From Candidatus Thorarchaeota archaeon (lineage in GTDB: Archaea; Asgardarchaeota; Thorarchaeia; Thorarchaeales; Thorarchaeaceae): a DNA stretch of 36,360 bases. Every line of letters begins with the position of its first letter. The first letter of the stretch is position 1. The position numbers were made by a program, and so were the translations under genes. The notes under the pieces were generated by a model that worked only from the letters and a program-made list of their open reading frames with translations, was not told the origin of the DNA and searched no databases. Of this stretch, positions 24,743 through 32,390 are shown in pieces. Location: assembly GCA_018335335.1 (NCBI GenBank), contig JAGXKG010000019.1, positions 1 through 36,360 of the forward strand, given 5' to 3'.

Positions 24743-25191
24743 TGCTTGCAAGTGGATCGCTCCTAGAGCCGAGATTGTGGCTTGAATCAGCTCCCAATAG
24801 AACGTGGATGGCTGGAGCATTGGCGGGTATGATAACAAGAAATGGTTGCAGCGAGGAGTCTTGGGAATGGTCATGTTTCATTGACGACCTGAGAAGCAGG
24901 TTGGAACTGACGGGCATAACAGAACCGGTATGGCCAGGAAGCAATGGAATCGAGGGTTCGCACTATGACTCCCTTGGTGGATATGCGAGTACTTGTGCTA
25001 CAGACGTGGATGGAGGACTTCGTATTCCTCTCCCGACTGTATTGAAAGAAACCGTTCTTAGGTTGTTATCTGGCATAGCATTCTGTTGCCCCGATGGGTG
25101 CCTTATGATTCCTTCCGATAAGCTGGACAATTTCAGCAGGCTTGTCAACATCCGTGGTCCACTTTCAAAATCAATGGAGGTGTTCATGTGA
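24739..25191 (+). CDS. Hypothetical protein in the RadA/helicase cluster
   Basis: A 150-residue product of unknown family that overlaps the previous gene by ATGA and the RadA-like gene by GTGA. It has a Trp-rich N-terminal part (LWLESAPNRTWMAGALAGMI) and a C-terminal part with four Cys in two pairs (GIAFCCPDGCLMIP, CATDVDGG). The Cys could bind a metal but do not match a known finger. Its tight packing against the recombinase gene suggests a partner role for the recombinase. Confidence 0.7.
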   Translation: MMLASGSLLEPRLWLESAPNRTWMAGALAGMITRNGCSEESWEWSCFIDDLRSRLELTGITEPVWPGSNGIEGSHYDSLGGYASTCATDVDGGLRIPLPTVLKETVLRLLSGIAFCCPDGCLMIPSDKLDNFSRLVNIRGPLSKSMEVFM

Positions 25192-26222
25192 CAGAATTAG
25201 AAGAGATCAGCGGTATTGGTGCTGCGACCGCGAAGAAGCTCCAAAAGTCATTCATCACTACAGCCGAATTACTCGCTGTTCAAAATCCTTTGGAGCTATC
25301 TGCAAAATCCGGAATTGGTGAGGGAACAGCGCAGAAAATTGTGAGTCGTGCTCGGGGCTTGGTTGGAGGGTATGATTTCGTTTCAGGACTGGAATTTGAA
25401 GAACAGATGAAAAAGGCTCATCGATTGCGAACAGGACTGTCTGAACTTGATAGGCACCTGAGAGGCGGCCTAATGGAAGGTTCAATTGTCGAGATTTTCG
25501 GACCCGCCCGAGGGGGAAAGACTCAGTGGTGCGGTCATTTGGCCACACGGGTTCAGCTTCCTTTCGAGGAAGGAGGGCTTGAAGGTGGTGTTCTCTGGCT
25601 GGATACAGAGTCTTCATTCAATCCCGCAGTTATCCGAGCGAACGCTTCGAGATGGGGCCTAGATCCTGAAATGGCTCTTGGAAACATAAGACGGGCTGAA
25701 GTTGTTGTGACCGGTCAAATGGAATCGCTTTTTGATACCATTCCGAAACTCTGTGCAGAACAGAACAACAAGCTGGTTGTGGTAGATTCTCTTTCAGGTT
25801 TGTACAGGGTGGAGTTCTCTGGTATTAGTACCTTGGCCACACGACAGGCCAAGCTCAATACACTTCTGAATAGAATGCGACGAGCCGGAAAAGCAACCAA
25901 GACGATTTTTCTCTACACTAACCAAGCGACAACTGGCATATTCCCCCATGGTGGGGGATATACGAAAGCGGTCGGCGGACACATACTTGCTCATGGATCG
26001 GATTATCGGTTCTATGCAAAAGCCAAAAGCGATGGAACAAGAAACTTGAAGCTGAAGGATAACGCATCCATCCCCGAGTTCGAAGTAGGACTCAGGCTTG
26101 GCTGGGGCGGCTTCTATGCGGATGCAAGTGCGAAGGAAGATACTGAACCTGAGATACTGGACTACATGGAAAAAGCGGGTCTGAATACAGACTTAGATGT
26201 TAGTGGAGGGAAAGAGGGATGA
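25188..26222 (+). CDS. RadA-like recombinase (RecA/Rad51 superfamily)
   Basis: A 344-residue protein with an N-terminal helix-hairpin-helix domain (ISGIGAATAKKLQK and SGIGEGTAQKIVSRA, residues 8-56) and a RecA-fold core. Walker A is FGPARGGKTQW (Gly105-Thr112), WLDTESSFNP matches the DTE motif, and Walker B is KLVVVDSLSG (Asp200). LYTNQATTG and GGHILAHGSDYRF correspond to the L2-flanking motifs of RadA. RadA forms filaments on single-stranded DNA for strand exchange. The usual FxxA oligomerisation motif reads F-V-S-G, and the L2 region differs from typical RadA. It may therefore be a cluster-specific paralogue rather than the main cellular RadA, but no second RadA is visible to compare. The GTG start overlaps the previous gene by four bases. 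Confidence 0.85.
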   Translation: MTELEEISGIGAATAKKLQKSFITTAELLAVQNPLELSAKSGIGEGTAQKIVSRARGLVGGYDFVSGLEFEEQMKKAHRLRTGLSELDRHLRGGLMEGSIVEIFGPARGGKTQWCGHLATRVQLPFEEGGLEGGVLWLDTESSFNPAVIRANASRWGLDPEMALGNIRRAEVVVTGQMESLFDTIPKLCAEQNNKLVVVDSLSGLYRVEFSGISTLATRQAKLNTLLNRMRRAGKATKTIFLYTNQATTGIFPHGGGYTKAVGGHILAHGSDYRFYAKAKSDGTRNLKLKDNASIPEFEVGLRLGWGGFYADASAKEDTEPEILDYMEKAGLNTDLDVSGGKEG

Positions 26223-26659
26223 TGACTGAGAACCAGAGGCTATTCCGGATTTATACATGCCCCGGTTGCAGAAACACTGGTTATGTACAAGTAGCGGATA
26301 AACAAGAGGAATGTCGATGTAGTCTTTGTGGTGCCCTAATTGTAGAAAATGACTCAGCTCTGTATGCAGAGAATCAAGAACAGGCCAGAGAACTTGTCGC
26401 TAGAGTATCTATGAGTTCTACTAGTGAAGAGACTCAAGTGATTAGAGGTCTGGGAAAAAGAAGACGAATTCTTCGAATGATACGTGCTCTTCAGGACTTG
26501 CGCCGAAATCGAGCTGTCCCGGTACAAGATGTGATAAAAGAATGCGAATATGCTGGAATCAGTGAAGAAACAGCACACAAGTTCATTGATGTACTTGTTG
26601 AGCAAGACTTGGTAGAACAGCTACCTGAAGGGCTTGTTGCAAGGATAGGTGATGACTAG
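26219..26659 (+). CDS. Zinc-ribbon and winged-helix protein next to RadA (DUF5817-like)
   Basis: A 146-residue protein. The N-terminal zinc ribbon has C14-P-G-C17 and C34-S-L-C37. An Ala/Glu-rich helix (NQEQARELVARVSMSST) follows, then a basic RKRRRI-type stretch (LGKRRRILRMIRALQDLRRN). A winged helix ends it (VPVQDVIKECEYAGISEETA, then FIDVLVEQDLVEQLPEG). A ribbon followed by 'E.AR' helices resembles the DUF5817 domain that in haloarchaea is found beside RecA-family genes, and the C-terminal winged helix resembles those of MCM. It probably binds DNA and guides the recombinase (inference). Its start overlaps the RadA-like stop by four bases, and its own stop directly touches the next start. 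Confidence 0.75.
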   Translation: MMTENQRLFRIYTCPGCRNTGYVQVADKQEECRCSLCGALIVENDSALYAENQEQARELVARVSMSSTSEETQVIRGLGKRRRILRMIRALQDLRRNRAVPVQDVIKECEYAGISEETAHKFIDVLVEQDLVEQLPEGLVARIGDD

Positions 26660-27280
26660 ATGCCACCGTCATCTGCTGTTCCTGTTTCTAGGCTGAATAC
26701 AGAGCTGCCGGGAGGTGCTGCCATAAACCTAGCCAACCTCCTTCTTCGCAATTCTGACAGAAGAGTCACAACGGTGCAAGTAAGCAAGCATGTGGAAGCA
26801 GATCCTGAAGTGTATGTGGTAACACGCGTCAACTGGGCACACAAGGGCAGCAATGAACCACTGCTCGTGAAATTGCCTTCCTTGCTTTCTGTTCTGGAGA
26901 CTCTACGCGGCTCAAGATCGGTTCCTGAGAGAGTAGACTTGGAATCAGAAAAGGGACTTGTTGTATACATTCCTACAGCTCTCCATATCTCGGAACTGTC
27001 GAACAATAGGAAGCGGGCTGTTAAGCATCTACTTGGATTAGCCGAAGAGACAGTGGCGATTTTCAAAGATACGAAAGAAACAGTAGAACGATGGTTCTGG
27101 AAGGCTGCCCGGCAACGCGGGTTTGGACCGAAAATCGTCGAGAGGATAGCGGCGCAAGAGCCTGGCTATTACACTCCTGACCGGGCTAACCGATTCCAAG
27201 ACTTGCTCAGACGCTACTTCAGTGTGAAATTCACAATTCATCATAGTCAAGGGTGCCTCCGGGTGGAGCGAGAAAAATGA
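26660..27280 (+). CDS. Hypothetical protein in the RadA/helicase cluster
   Basis: A 206-residue product that I do not recognise. It begins with a strand-rich region (TTVQVSKHVEADPEVYVVTR), has a central hydrophobic strand (GLVVYIPTALHISELS), and ends in basic helices (RAVKHLLGLAEETVAIFKD, RYFSVKFTIHHSQG) that could touch nucleic acid. The ATG is the first base after the previous stop, and its stop overlaps the XPD-like start (ATGA). This placement suggests it works with the helicase. Confidence 0.72.
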   Translation: MPPSSAVPVSRLNTELPGGAAINLANLLLRNSDRRVTTVQVSKHVEADPEVYVVTRVNWAHKGSNEPLLVKLPSLLSVLETLRGSRSVPERVDLESEKGLVVYIPTALHISELSNNRKRAVKHLLGLAEETVAIFKDTKETVERWFWKAARQRGFGPKIVERIAAQEPGYYTPDRANRFQDLLRRYFSVKFTIHHSQGCLRVEREK

Positions 27281-29229
27281 GTCTAACATCTTCAGACCCG
27301 TTGGATCATTTTCCCTATCACCCAAGACCCAATCAAGAAGCGGCTGTCATTCACTCAGCAGATGTTTTCAGAGAGAAAAAAATTGGGCTATTATCCGCTG
27401 GTTGCGGCGTTGGTAAGACAATTGCTGTACTGGCTGGTTGGTTCGCGGCAAGAGAAAACAATCCTTCAGCTCGACTATTGATTCTCACTAGAACTCATTC
27501 TCAATCGGAGGTCTTTGAATCAGAGCTTGAACAGATTCGAAGGAAGAACCTAGAGGATACTGGTTCAAGCCCGGTTACGTCAACGAGCATGGTTGCGAGG
27601 GCGCATATGTGCCCACTTCGTCATCGCCTAGACATTGAACTCAAGCATGGTTTCTTGAAATCGTGTGCTGAAGCTATCAAAACGGGAAACTGCTCCTATT
27701 ACTGGAGTTTCTACAAGAGTGGGAAGGGCGATGTTCCCCGGATTCGATCAGAATCAGTTGAGATGGTCGATAGCCTTCTGGAGAATGCTGTTGTCACACG
27801 CGCATTAATTGAAGAGGAGGCTGAAACGTCCGGTTGTTGCCCATATGAAATAATGCGATGGTGTTCAAAGTCTAGTAAGGTGCTTATCGGCTCCTATGGT
27901 TACTTGTTCAGCCATCGAGCTAGAAACGCGCTTCTGAGTACATTATCTGTTGATTTGAATGAGTTAGACCTACTTGTTGACGAAGCCCATAATCTACCTT
28001 CCTTCGTGCTTGGCTCGGAAGGGTCCCTTCTGACAGGTAAGGACATTGAAGTTCTTCTAGAGCAGCTACCTCAACTTGAGAAAGAGCTTGGTGTATCTTG
28101 GGCTGGGGAAAGTATAGAATTTCTCTTTGAGAGCATGATGACGCACTTGGACGGAATCCAAGGAAATGAAAAGGAGCTTCCAGCCTACGAGGTGTTTCCA
28201 CGATTTGTAGTCCCAGGAGAGCTTGAAGCCCTAGTAAAAGGAGCTCAGTTTGAATCATTGTCAACGAAACTCGAAAGCAAGCTTGATCAGCTCCTTGATT
28301 TCCTGTTCAATGCCTACCGTGCAGTCAATAGTGATTCCTGGCATATCACACTTGAGCTCCTCAACCCACACTGGGAGGTAACTCGTTCAAATACAGTACT
28401 CGCGATACGGCCCTTGAATTCGGCCGGTCTGATAGCACCTGTGCTTGCTGGTACAAGATCCGCCTTGTTAATGTCTGGAACAATGAGACCTTCAGAGCAT
28501 TACGCTAGGCTTCTTGGCATAAACAGTCCCGCTGTTGCAGAGATTGACAGTCCCTTTCCAGAGGATTCCCGCATCGTACTGGTTGACAAGACAGTGACTA
28601 CGAAGTACACCCACCGAAATGAATCTCTTTGGCGAAATATAGCCACGAGAATCGAGACTGCCCTTGAGTCAGTCCCAGCTGACAAGAGTGCCCTCGTTGC
28701 TTTTCCCAGCTACAAAATAATGAACCACGTCTTGAGTTATGGTATCAACAACCAGTATCGTGGGCAAATAACGGAAGAACGCGGTGTACGGATTGAGTCC
28801 GTCTTGGAAGCCCTTCTTGACCGTCCGCAGACTATTTTCTCTGTATATGCAGGCAGGCTAAGCGAAGGGGTGGATCTCGTACACGATGGGTCATCCTTGC
28901 TCAATCTGATAATTGGTGTTGGCGTACCTTTTTCACCACCCACATCCTATAACATAGCCTTGCAAGAATTCTACGATCAGCGGTTTGGTGCCGGGAAAGG
29001 ATACTACTACTCGTCAGTGCTGCCTGCAATTCGTAGAGTTGCCCAGCTTATTGGGAGGCTACGAAGAAGCCCGAAGGACCGGGGTTTATGCATACTCCTA
29101 GATAACCGTTTCATCAAGTATTCACGAGGTCTGGGCAGCGATGTTATAGCTGATATGTGGCCATATGATAGCCTTGGTGAGTTGAGAGCTGCTATCGATA
29201 TGTTTGTTGCAGGAGGGAGAGAACAATGA
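27277..29229 (+). CDS. XPD/Rad3-like Fe-S superfamily 2 DNA helicase
   Basis: A 650-residue helicase of the XPD/DinG group, which unwinds DNA 5'-to-3' using an iron-sulfur domain as a wedge. Motifs in order: FPYHPRPNQEAAV (Q-like), Walker A AGCGVGKTI (41-49), Cys112, Cys130, Cys139 and Cys187/188 in the Fe-S insertion, DEAH at 235-238, and LMSGTMRPSEHYARL. GRLSEGVDLVHDG and RRVAQLIGRLRRSPKDRG (motif VI) close the core. All catalytic motifs are intact, so activity is expected. The ATG at 27277 overlaps the previous stop (ATGA), and GGTGGAGCGA precedes it; an in-frame GTG lies 24 bases before. The length is close to archaeal XPD. It may be the only XPD of this organism or a cluster-specific paralogue. 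Confidence 0.9.
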   Translation: MSLTSSDPLDHFPYHPRPNQEAAVIHSADVFREKKIGLLSAGCGVGKTIAVLAGWFAARENNPSARLLILTRTHSQSEVFESELEQIRRKNLEDTGSSPVTSTSMVARAHMCPLRHRLDIELKHGFLKSCAEAIKTGNCSYYWSFYKSGKGDVPRIRSESVEMVDSLLENAVVTRALIEEEAETSGCCPYEIMRWCSKSSKVLIGSYGYLFSHRARNALLSTLSVDLNELDLLVDEAHNLPSFVLGSEGSLLTGKDIEVLLEQLPQLEKELGVSWAGESIEFLFESMMTHLDGIQGNEKELPAYEVFPRFVVPGELEALVKGAQFESLSTKLESKLDQLLDFLFNAYRAVNSDSWHITLELLNPHWEVTRSNTVLAIRPLNSAGLIAPVLAGTRSALLMSGTMRPSEHYARLLGINSPAVAEIDSPFPEDSRIVLVDKTVTTKYTHRNESLWRNIATRIETALESVPADKSALVAFPSYKIMNHVLSYGINNQYRGQITEERGVRIESVLEALLDRPQTIFSVYAGRLSEGVDLVHDGSSLLNLIIGVGVPFSPPTSYNIALQEFYDQRFGAGKGYYYSSVLPAIRRVAQLIGRLRRSPKDRGLCILLDNRFIKYSRGLGSDVIADMWPYDSLGELRAAIDMFVAGGREQ

Positions 29230-29804
29230 GTCGGTTTAGTAGTTTGCCTTGGCTTTTCTGCGCAGCTGTTCTTGCTGCTTGGTTGTTTCGCCTTATCTTC
29301 ACACCTTCCTTGTTGGTTACAATCGAGTCTCTTATGGGCATAATCGTGATTTTGGTGGTTACTGTTCTCGTGCGAACGAGGTTGGAACCCGCCGAAGTTT
29401 ACGTTGATCGGGCCAAGGGGATTGTCGCGAGAGTCGGATTGTTCAAAGTCGAGCTTTTTGCAGGCCGGCTTCTGGCACATGTACCTCTCGGTATTGATCT
29501 CTCTCATTCAGCTACTTCTGTGTTAGCAGCTATGAGTGAAAGATACGAGCGGTCATCTGGCGGTACGTTGAGTTTCTTTGTGTGGCGACCTTTGACAAAC
29601 GATTCAACTTCTATTGGAATGCTCGTAAGCAGAGAGTCGTGGTCGATTCCAGGACTCCTGCGACTAGAGAAGCTAACAGAAGAGATTCTGGAGGATGTTT
29701 TTGTTCTGGAAGGAGCAATGAGAGCTGCCTATCCACATCTTCGTGTTACTGAAGCACCAGTGGGGCTGACAAAGGCTGTTCTTCGCGGAGGTTTGATGCA
29801 ATGA
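29226..29804 (+). CDS. Two-TM membrane protein of the RadA/helicase cluster
   Basis: A 192-residue protein with two N-terminal TM helices (about 7-24 LPWLFCAAVLAAWLFRLI and 29-48 LLVTIESLMGIIVILVVTVL), so the rest faces one side, probably the cytoplasm. The soluble part is alpha/beta: RAKGIVARVGLFKVELFAG, LSFFVWRPLTNDS, then a long helical segment with LRLEKLTEEILEDVFVLEGA. I do not recognise a family. It overlaps the XPD-like gene and the next gene by ATGA. A small membrane protein upstream of a HerA/VirB4-like protein recalls the layout of DNA-transfer systems, though no sequence likeness to a named component is claimed. Confidence 0.7.
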   Translation: MSRFSSLPWLFCAAVLAAWLFRLIFTPSLLVTIESLMGIIVILVVTVLVRTRLEPAEVYVDRAKGIVARVGLFKVELFAGRLLAHVPLGIDLSHSATSVLAAMSERYERSSGGTLSFFVWRPLTNDSTSIGMLVSRESWSIPGLLRLEKLTEEILEDVFVLEGAMRAAYPHLRVTEAPVGLTKAVLRGGLMQ

Positions 29805-30073
29805 ATATCCCGGGCATGGATTCGATTGAGATTCCCTTGGGTCTTTCATTGGTCGATGTTAAAGAGGCGCTAGAAGGTGGTCATGGCTACAATTTCTTGC
29901 TACTGGTGAAGTCACCGACGAGGATTGAAATAGGTGTTCCAGGCAAACGCGGACTGCCGCAAATGGCCATAATTGGAAAACGATTGGCTGTTGAACACGC
30001 ATCTTCTCGCTTAATCAAGGAAACACTCTCGGCCCTGAAAGGACTTAATTCCGGAGGTGAAGCGAGTGACTGA
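29801..30073 (+). CDS. Small hypothetical protein, 90 aa
   Basis: A short soluble protein. SIEIPLGLSLVDVKEALEGG, YNFLLLVKSPTRIEIGVPGK and the helix SSRLIKETLSALKGL suggest a beta-beta-alpha fold. No family is recognised. It overlaps the previous gene by ATGA and the next gene by eight bases, so it is a genuine member of the coupled series, most likely an accessory subunit. Confidence 0.65.
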   Translation: MNIPGMDSIEIPLGLSLVDVKEALEGGHGYNFLLLVKSPTRIEIGVPGKRGLPQMAIIGKRLAVEHASSRLIKETLSALKGLNSGGEASD

Positions 30074-32390
30074 TCGTCATGTGTTTGGCAGTCTTCCACA
30101 AAGAGATCCAATGGACGAGATGAAAGAGTCTCGTTGGACGGTTTCCAAGAGCTCAAAGGCTCGCTGGAGAACAAGAGAGCTTGCGTCATCTTGGTTATCA
30201 TCGCTTGCCATTTCAGCTCTTGCAATCACGGTCGTATTCTACCTACCTCAGATTATCGGTATACTAAGTGGAGGAATGCTGCTTCTTCTACTCGGAGCGC
30301 CCGTACTAACTGCTAAGTATTCTGAGCAGCTCGCTGACGAATGGGAAAAGGACGAATCCATTGATTCCCTCGTCGCTGATGAACGGGAACTGGTAAGAAC
30401 CGCCAACGAGCAGTACATGATTGCCTTATCTCTAGAGGATGGTCCAGCTGAGTTTCTGGGTGACTTGGGACGTCTTGTCCGTGCTCTCCCCATGAGTCTG
30501 GGTTTTTGTCTTGTGGTTTCCTTAGAGAAATGCGAGCCGTCTGTCCTTTATGATCATGACTTACTTGACGCTTCTTCTGAATGGATAGTCAATTCTCTGA
30601 GCCCCGAGGGACTGGAATCTTTCTTACTGAATCAGGCAGGTTTATGGAAAACCTCGGTTTCGATAGCCGCCCAGTTACCAAACAGGAACGGTCAAGGATC
30701 TTTTGAAAGCGCTATCCACGGTGCTTTGCCTGCAAAAGGATGGGAACGATTCTCAGTTCAACAGCTGATGACGCTCATTTTGAATCGGTCTTTTGCCAGT
30801 CAAAATCCACGTTTCTATGCTCTAGGCAATGAACTGACAAAATGGCTCATCCAGCTGAAAAGCGAACTGGCTTCCGAAGTAGGTTCCAACGTGCCAGGTG
30901 AATTTGTAAGCCCGATACGTGAAGCGAAATACGACCTTGCTCTAGGACATAGTATCAATCCTGAGACTATGCTGGAGGGACCACCTGTTGGATTGGTAGA
31001 GAACGACCTCAAGAATGGCCTTCTTATCTGCGGTGGGAATCAAAATGAGCGGGCAGGGGTTCTTGCTAATCTAGTTGAAGAACTCTTGAATTCCGGAAAG
31101 CATGTTATTCTCCTAAGTCCAGATACACAGGTGTTGGACCTAGCGAGTCTTCATCACTCAGGAATCCCGCTCCAGCTTGCTGATGATTTGATTCTGAATC
31201 CGATTGATTCGGATGGCATGAATTCACTTCGCTATGTTTCTAGACTGAAGAAAGCACTTGAGGTCCTGAACGGTCGAGCATTTGGCGCAGCCACAGACTT
31301 CGAGCTCGCATTGCAGCGAGCAGTATCCGTACCTGATGCCACCCTGGCTGATGTTACACTCAAGGATGACACGCCCGTTGTGGCAGAAGAAGGTGGTTCT
31401 TCGAAGCAGCCAACGAGCGATCCTTCAAGAGACACGCTCAGGGGTATGGAAGTGATACGTGTTCTTCGGGACGGCGTTGGTGCTCGAGCCTTCTACGGGA
31501 AACAGACCGTGCCAATGAGCTCGCTTGCTGAAAATCCTTTGGCAGTTATTACGGTCGAATTGGGAAGCCCTGAGCTTGACATTTTCGTTTGGGACCTGTT
31601 ATCGATAAAACTCAGTGGAATTGCACTGGATAATGAACTTGTAGTCATATTGGATTCTCCTCAGAATCTGTTGGCAATGAACAGTCGATATCCAAATAGA
31701 TCAAAATGGGTACATGATGTCATCAGCAATCTTCTACGACTTGATGGTCTGATTATCTCCGTAGATGGCCCCTCTATTCTGGATAGTGAGGTTCTGAATC
31801 ACCTGGGTAGTTCGATTTGTTTACGTCTCAGGGATTCGCGTGATGTTGCAGTTGCTAATGATATTCTCAAGCTTACAGTTGTAGGCCATGGCATTCATAG
31901 CAAATCACGTAGATCAAGTAGAGAGACGTCGTTCGTTCGAACACTTGACTCGGATATGGCCATCTTATCGCATCAAGCAGAGGAGCTGTCTTATCCGATC
32001 CAGTTGAATACGCCGCCTACTCTAGACCCGCTTACTGGAAGCCAAATACGGGAACGGTTGAAACTACTCCAGCGCTATGAAGAGCAAGAGCCCAAGTCAC
32101 AAAGCTTGTTGGCTCATGCTGTCAGAGAGCACAAGGAACTAGCGGCAAGAATCCTTGAACTACTTGACAGATACGAACCTTTGACCGAGAAGGCCATTCA
32201 GAGCTTTCTGAATCAAGAGGCGCTCTCTACCGCGGATATGACTCAAATACTCTATAGGCTGGAAAAAGCAAGCCTGATTCTTCGAGGACATGAAAGCCAC
32301 AGCGGTGTGGACTACAGAAACTACCGATTGACTCTGAAAGGCCGAATGGCTCTTAGACAGTTTTCTGAGGAGGTCTCGCAATCACAATGA
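30066..32390 (+). CDS. Membrane-anchored HerA/VirB4-like protein with degenerate P-loop
   Basis: A 774-residue protein. Two TM helices lie at about residues 44-59 and 63-79. They are followed by a helical region and then a domain with the secondary-structure order of HerA/VirB4/TraG ATPases: LKNGLLICGGNQNERAGVLA (P-loop place, residues 323-330), GKHVILLSPDTQ, LILNPIDSDGMNS, NELVVILDSPQNLL (Walker B place, Asp530) and GLIISVDGPSILDSEVLNHL. In active members the first reads GSTGSGKS, the fourth LDEAH and the fifth ATQ. Here the P-loop Lys is Arg, the Ser/Thr is Ala, and the Walker B Glu is Ser, so ATP hydrolysis is unlikely. A C-terminal winged helix ends at about 770 (LTEKAIQSFLNQEALSTADM). 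GTG 30066 is chosen because GGAGGT stands seven bases before. Confidence 0.75.
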   Translation: MTDRHVFGSLPQRDPMDEMKESRWTVSKSSKARWRTRELASSWLSSLAISALAITVVFYLPQIIGILSGGMLLLLLGAPVLTAKYSEQLADEWEKDESIDSLVADERELVRTANEQYMIALSLEDGPAEFLGDLGRLVRALPMSLGFCLVVSLEKCEPSVLYDHDLLDASSEWIVNSLSPEGLESFLLNQAGLWKTSVSIAAQLPNRNGQGSFESAIHGALPAKGWERFSVQQLMTLILNRSFASQNPRFYALGNELTKWLIQLKSELASEVGSNVPGEFVSPIREAKYDLALGHSINPETMLEGPPVGLVENDLKNGLLICGGNQNERAGVLANLVEELLNSGKHVILLSPDTQVLDLASLHHSGIPLQLADDLILNPIDSDGMNSLRYVSRLKKALEVLNGRAFGAATDFELALQRAVSVPDATLADVTLKDDTPVVAEEGGSSKQPTSDPSRDTLRGMEVIRVLRDGVGARAFYGKQTVPMSSLAENPLAVITVELGSPELDIFVWDLLSIKLSGIALDNELVVILDSPQNLLAMNSRYPNRSKWVHDVISNLLRLDGLIISVDGPSILDSEVLNHLGSSICLRLRDSRDVAVANDILKLTVVGHGIHSKSRRSSRETSFVRTLDSDMAILSHQAEELSYPIQLNTPPTLDPLTGSQIRERLKLLQRYEEQEPKSQSLLAHAVREHKELAARILELLDRYEPLTEKAIQSFLNQEALSTADMTQILYRLEKASLILRGHESHSGVDYRNYRLTLKGRMALRQFSEEVSQSQ

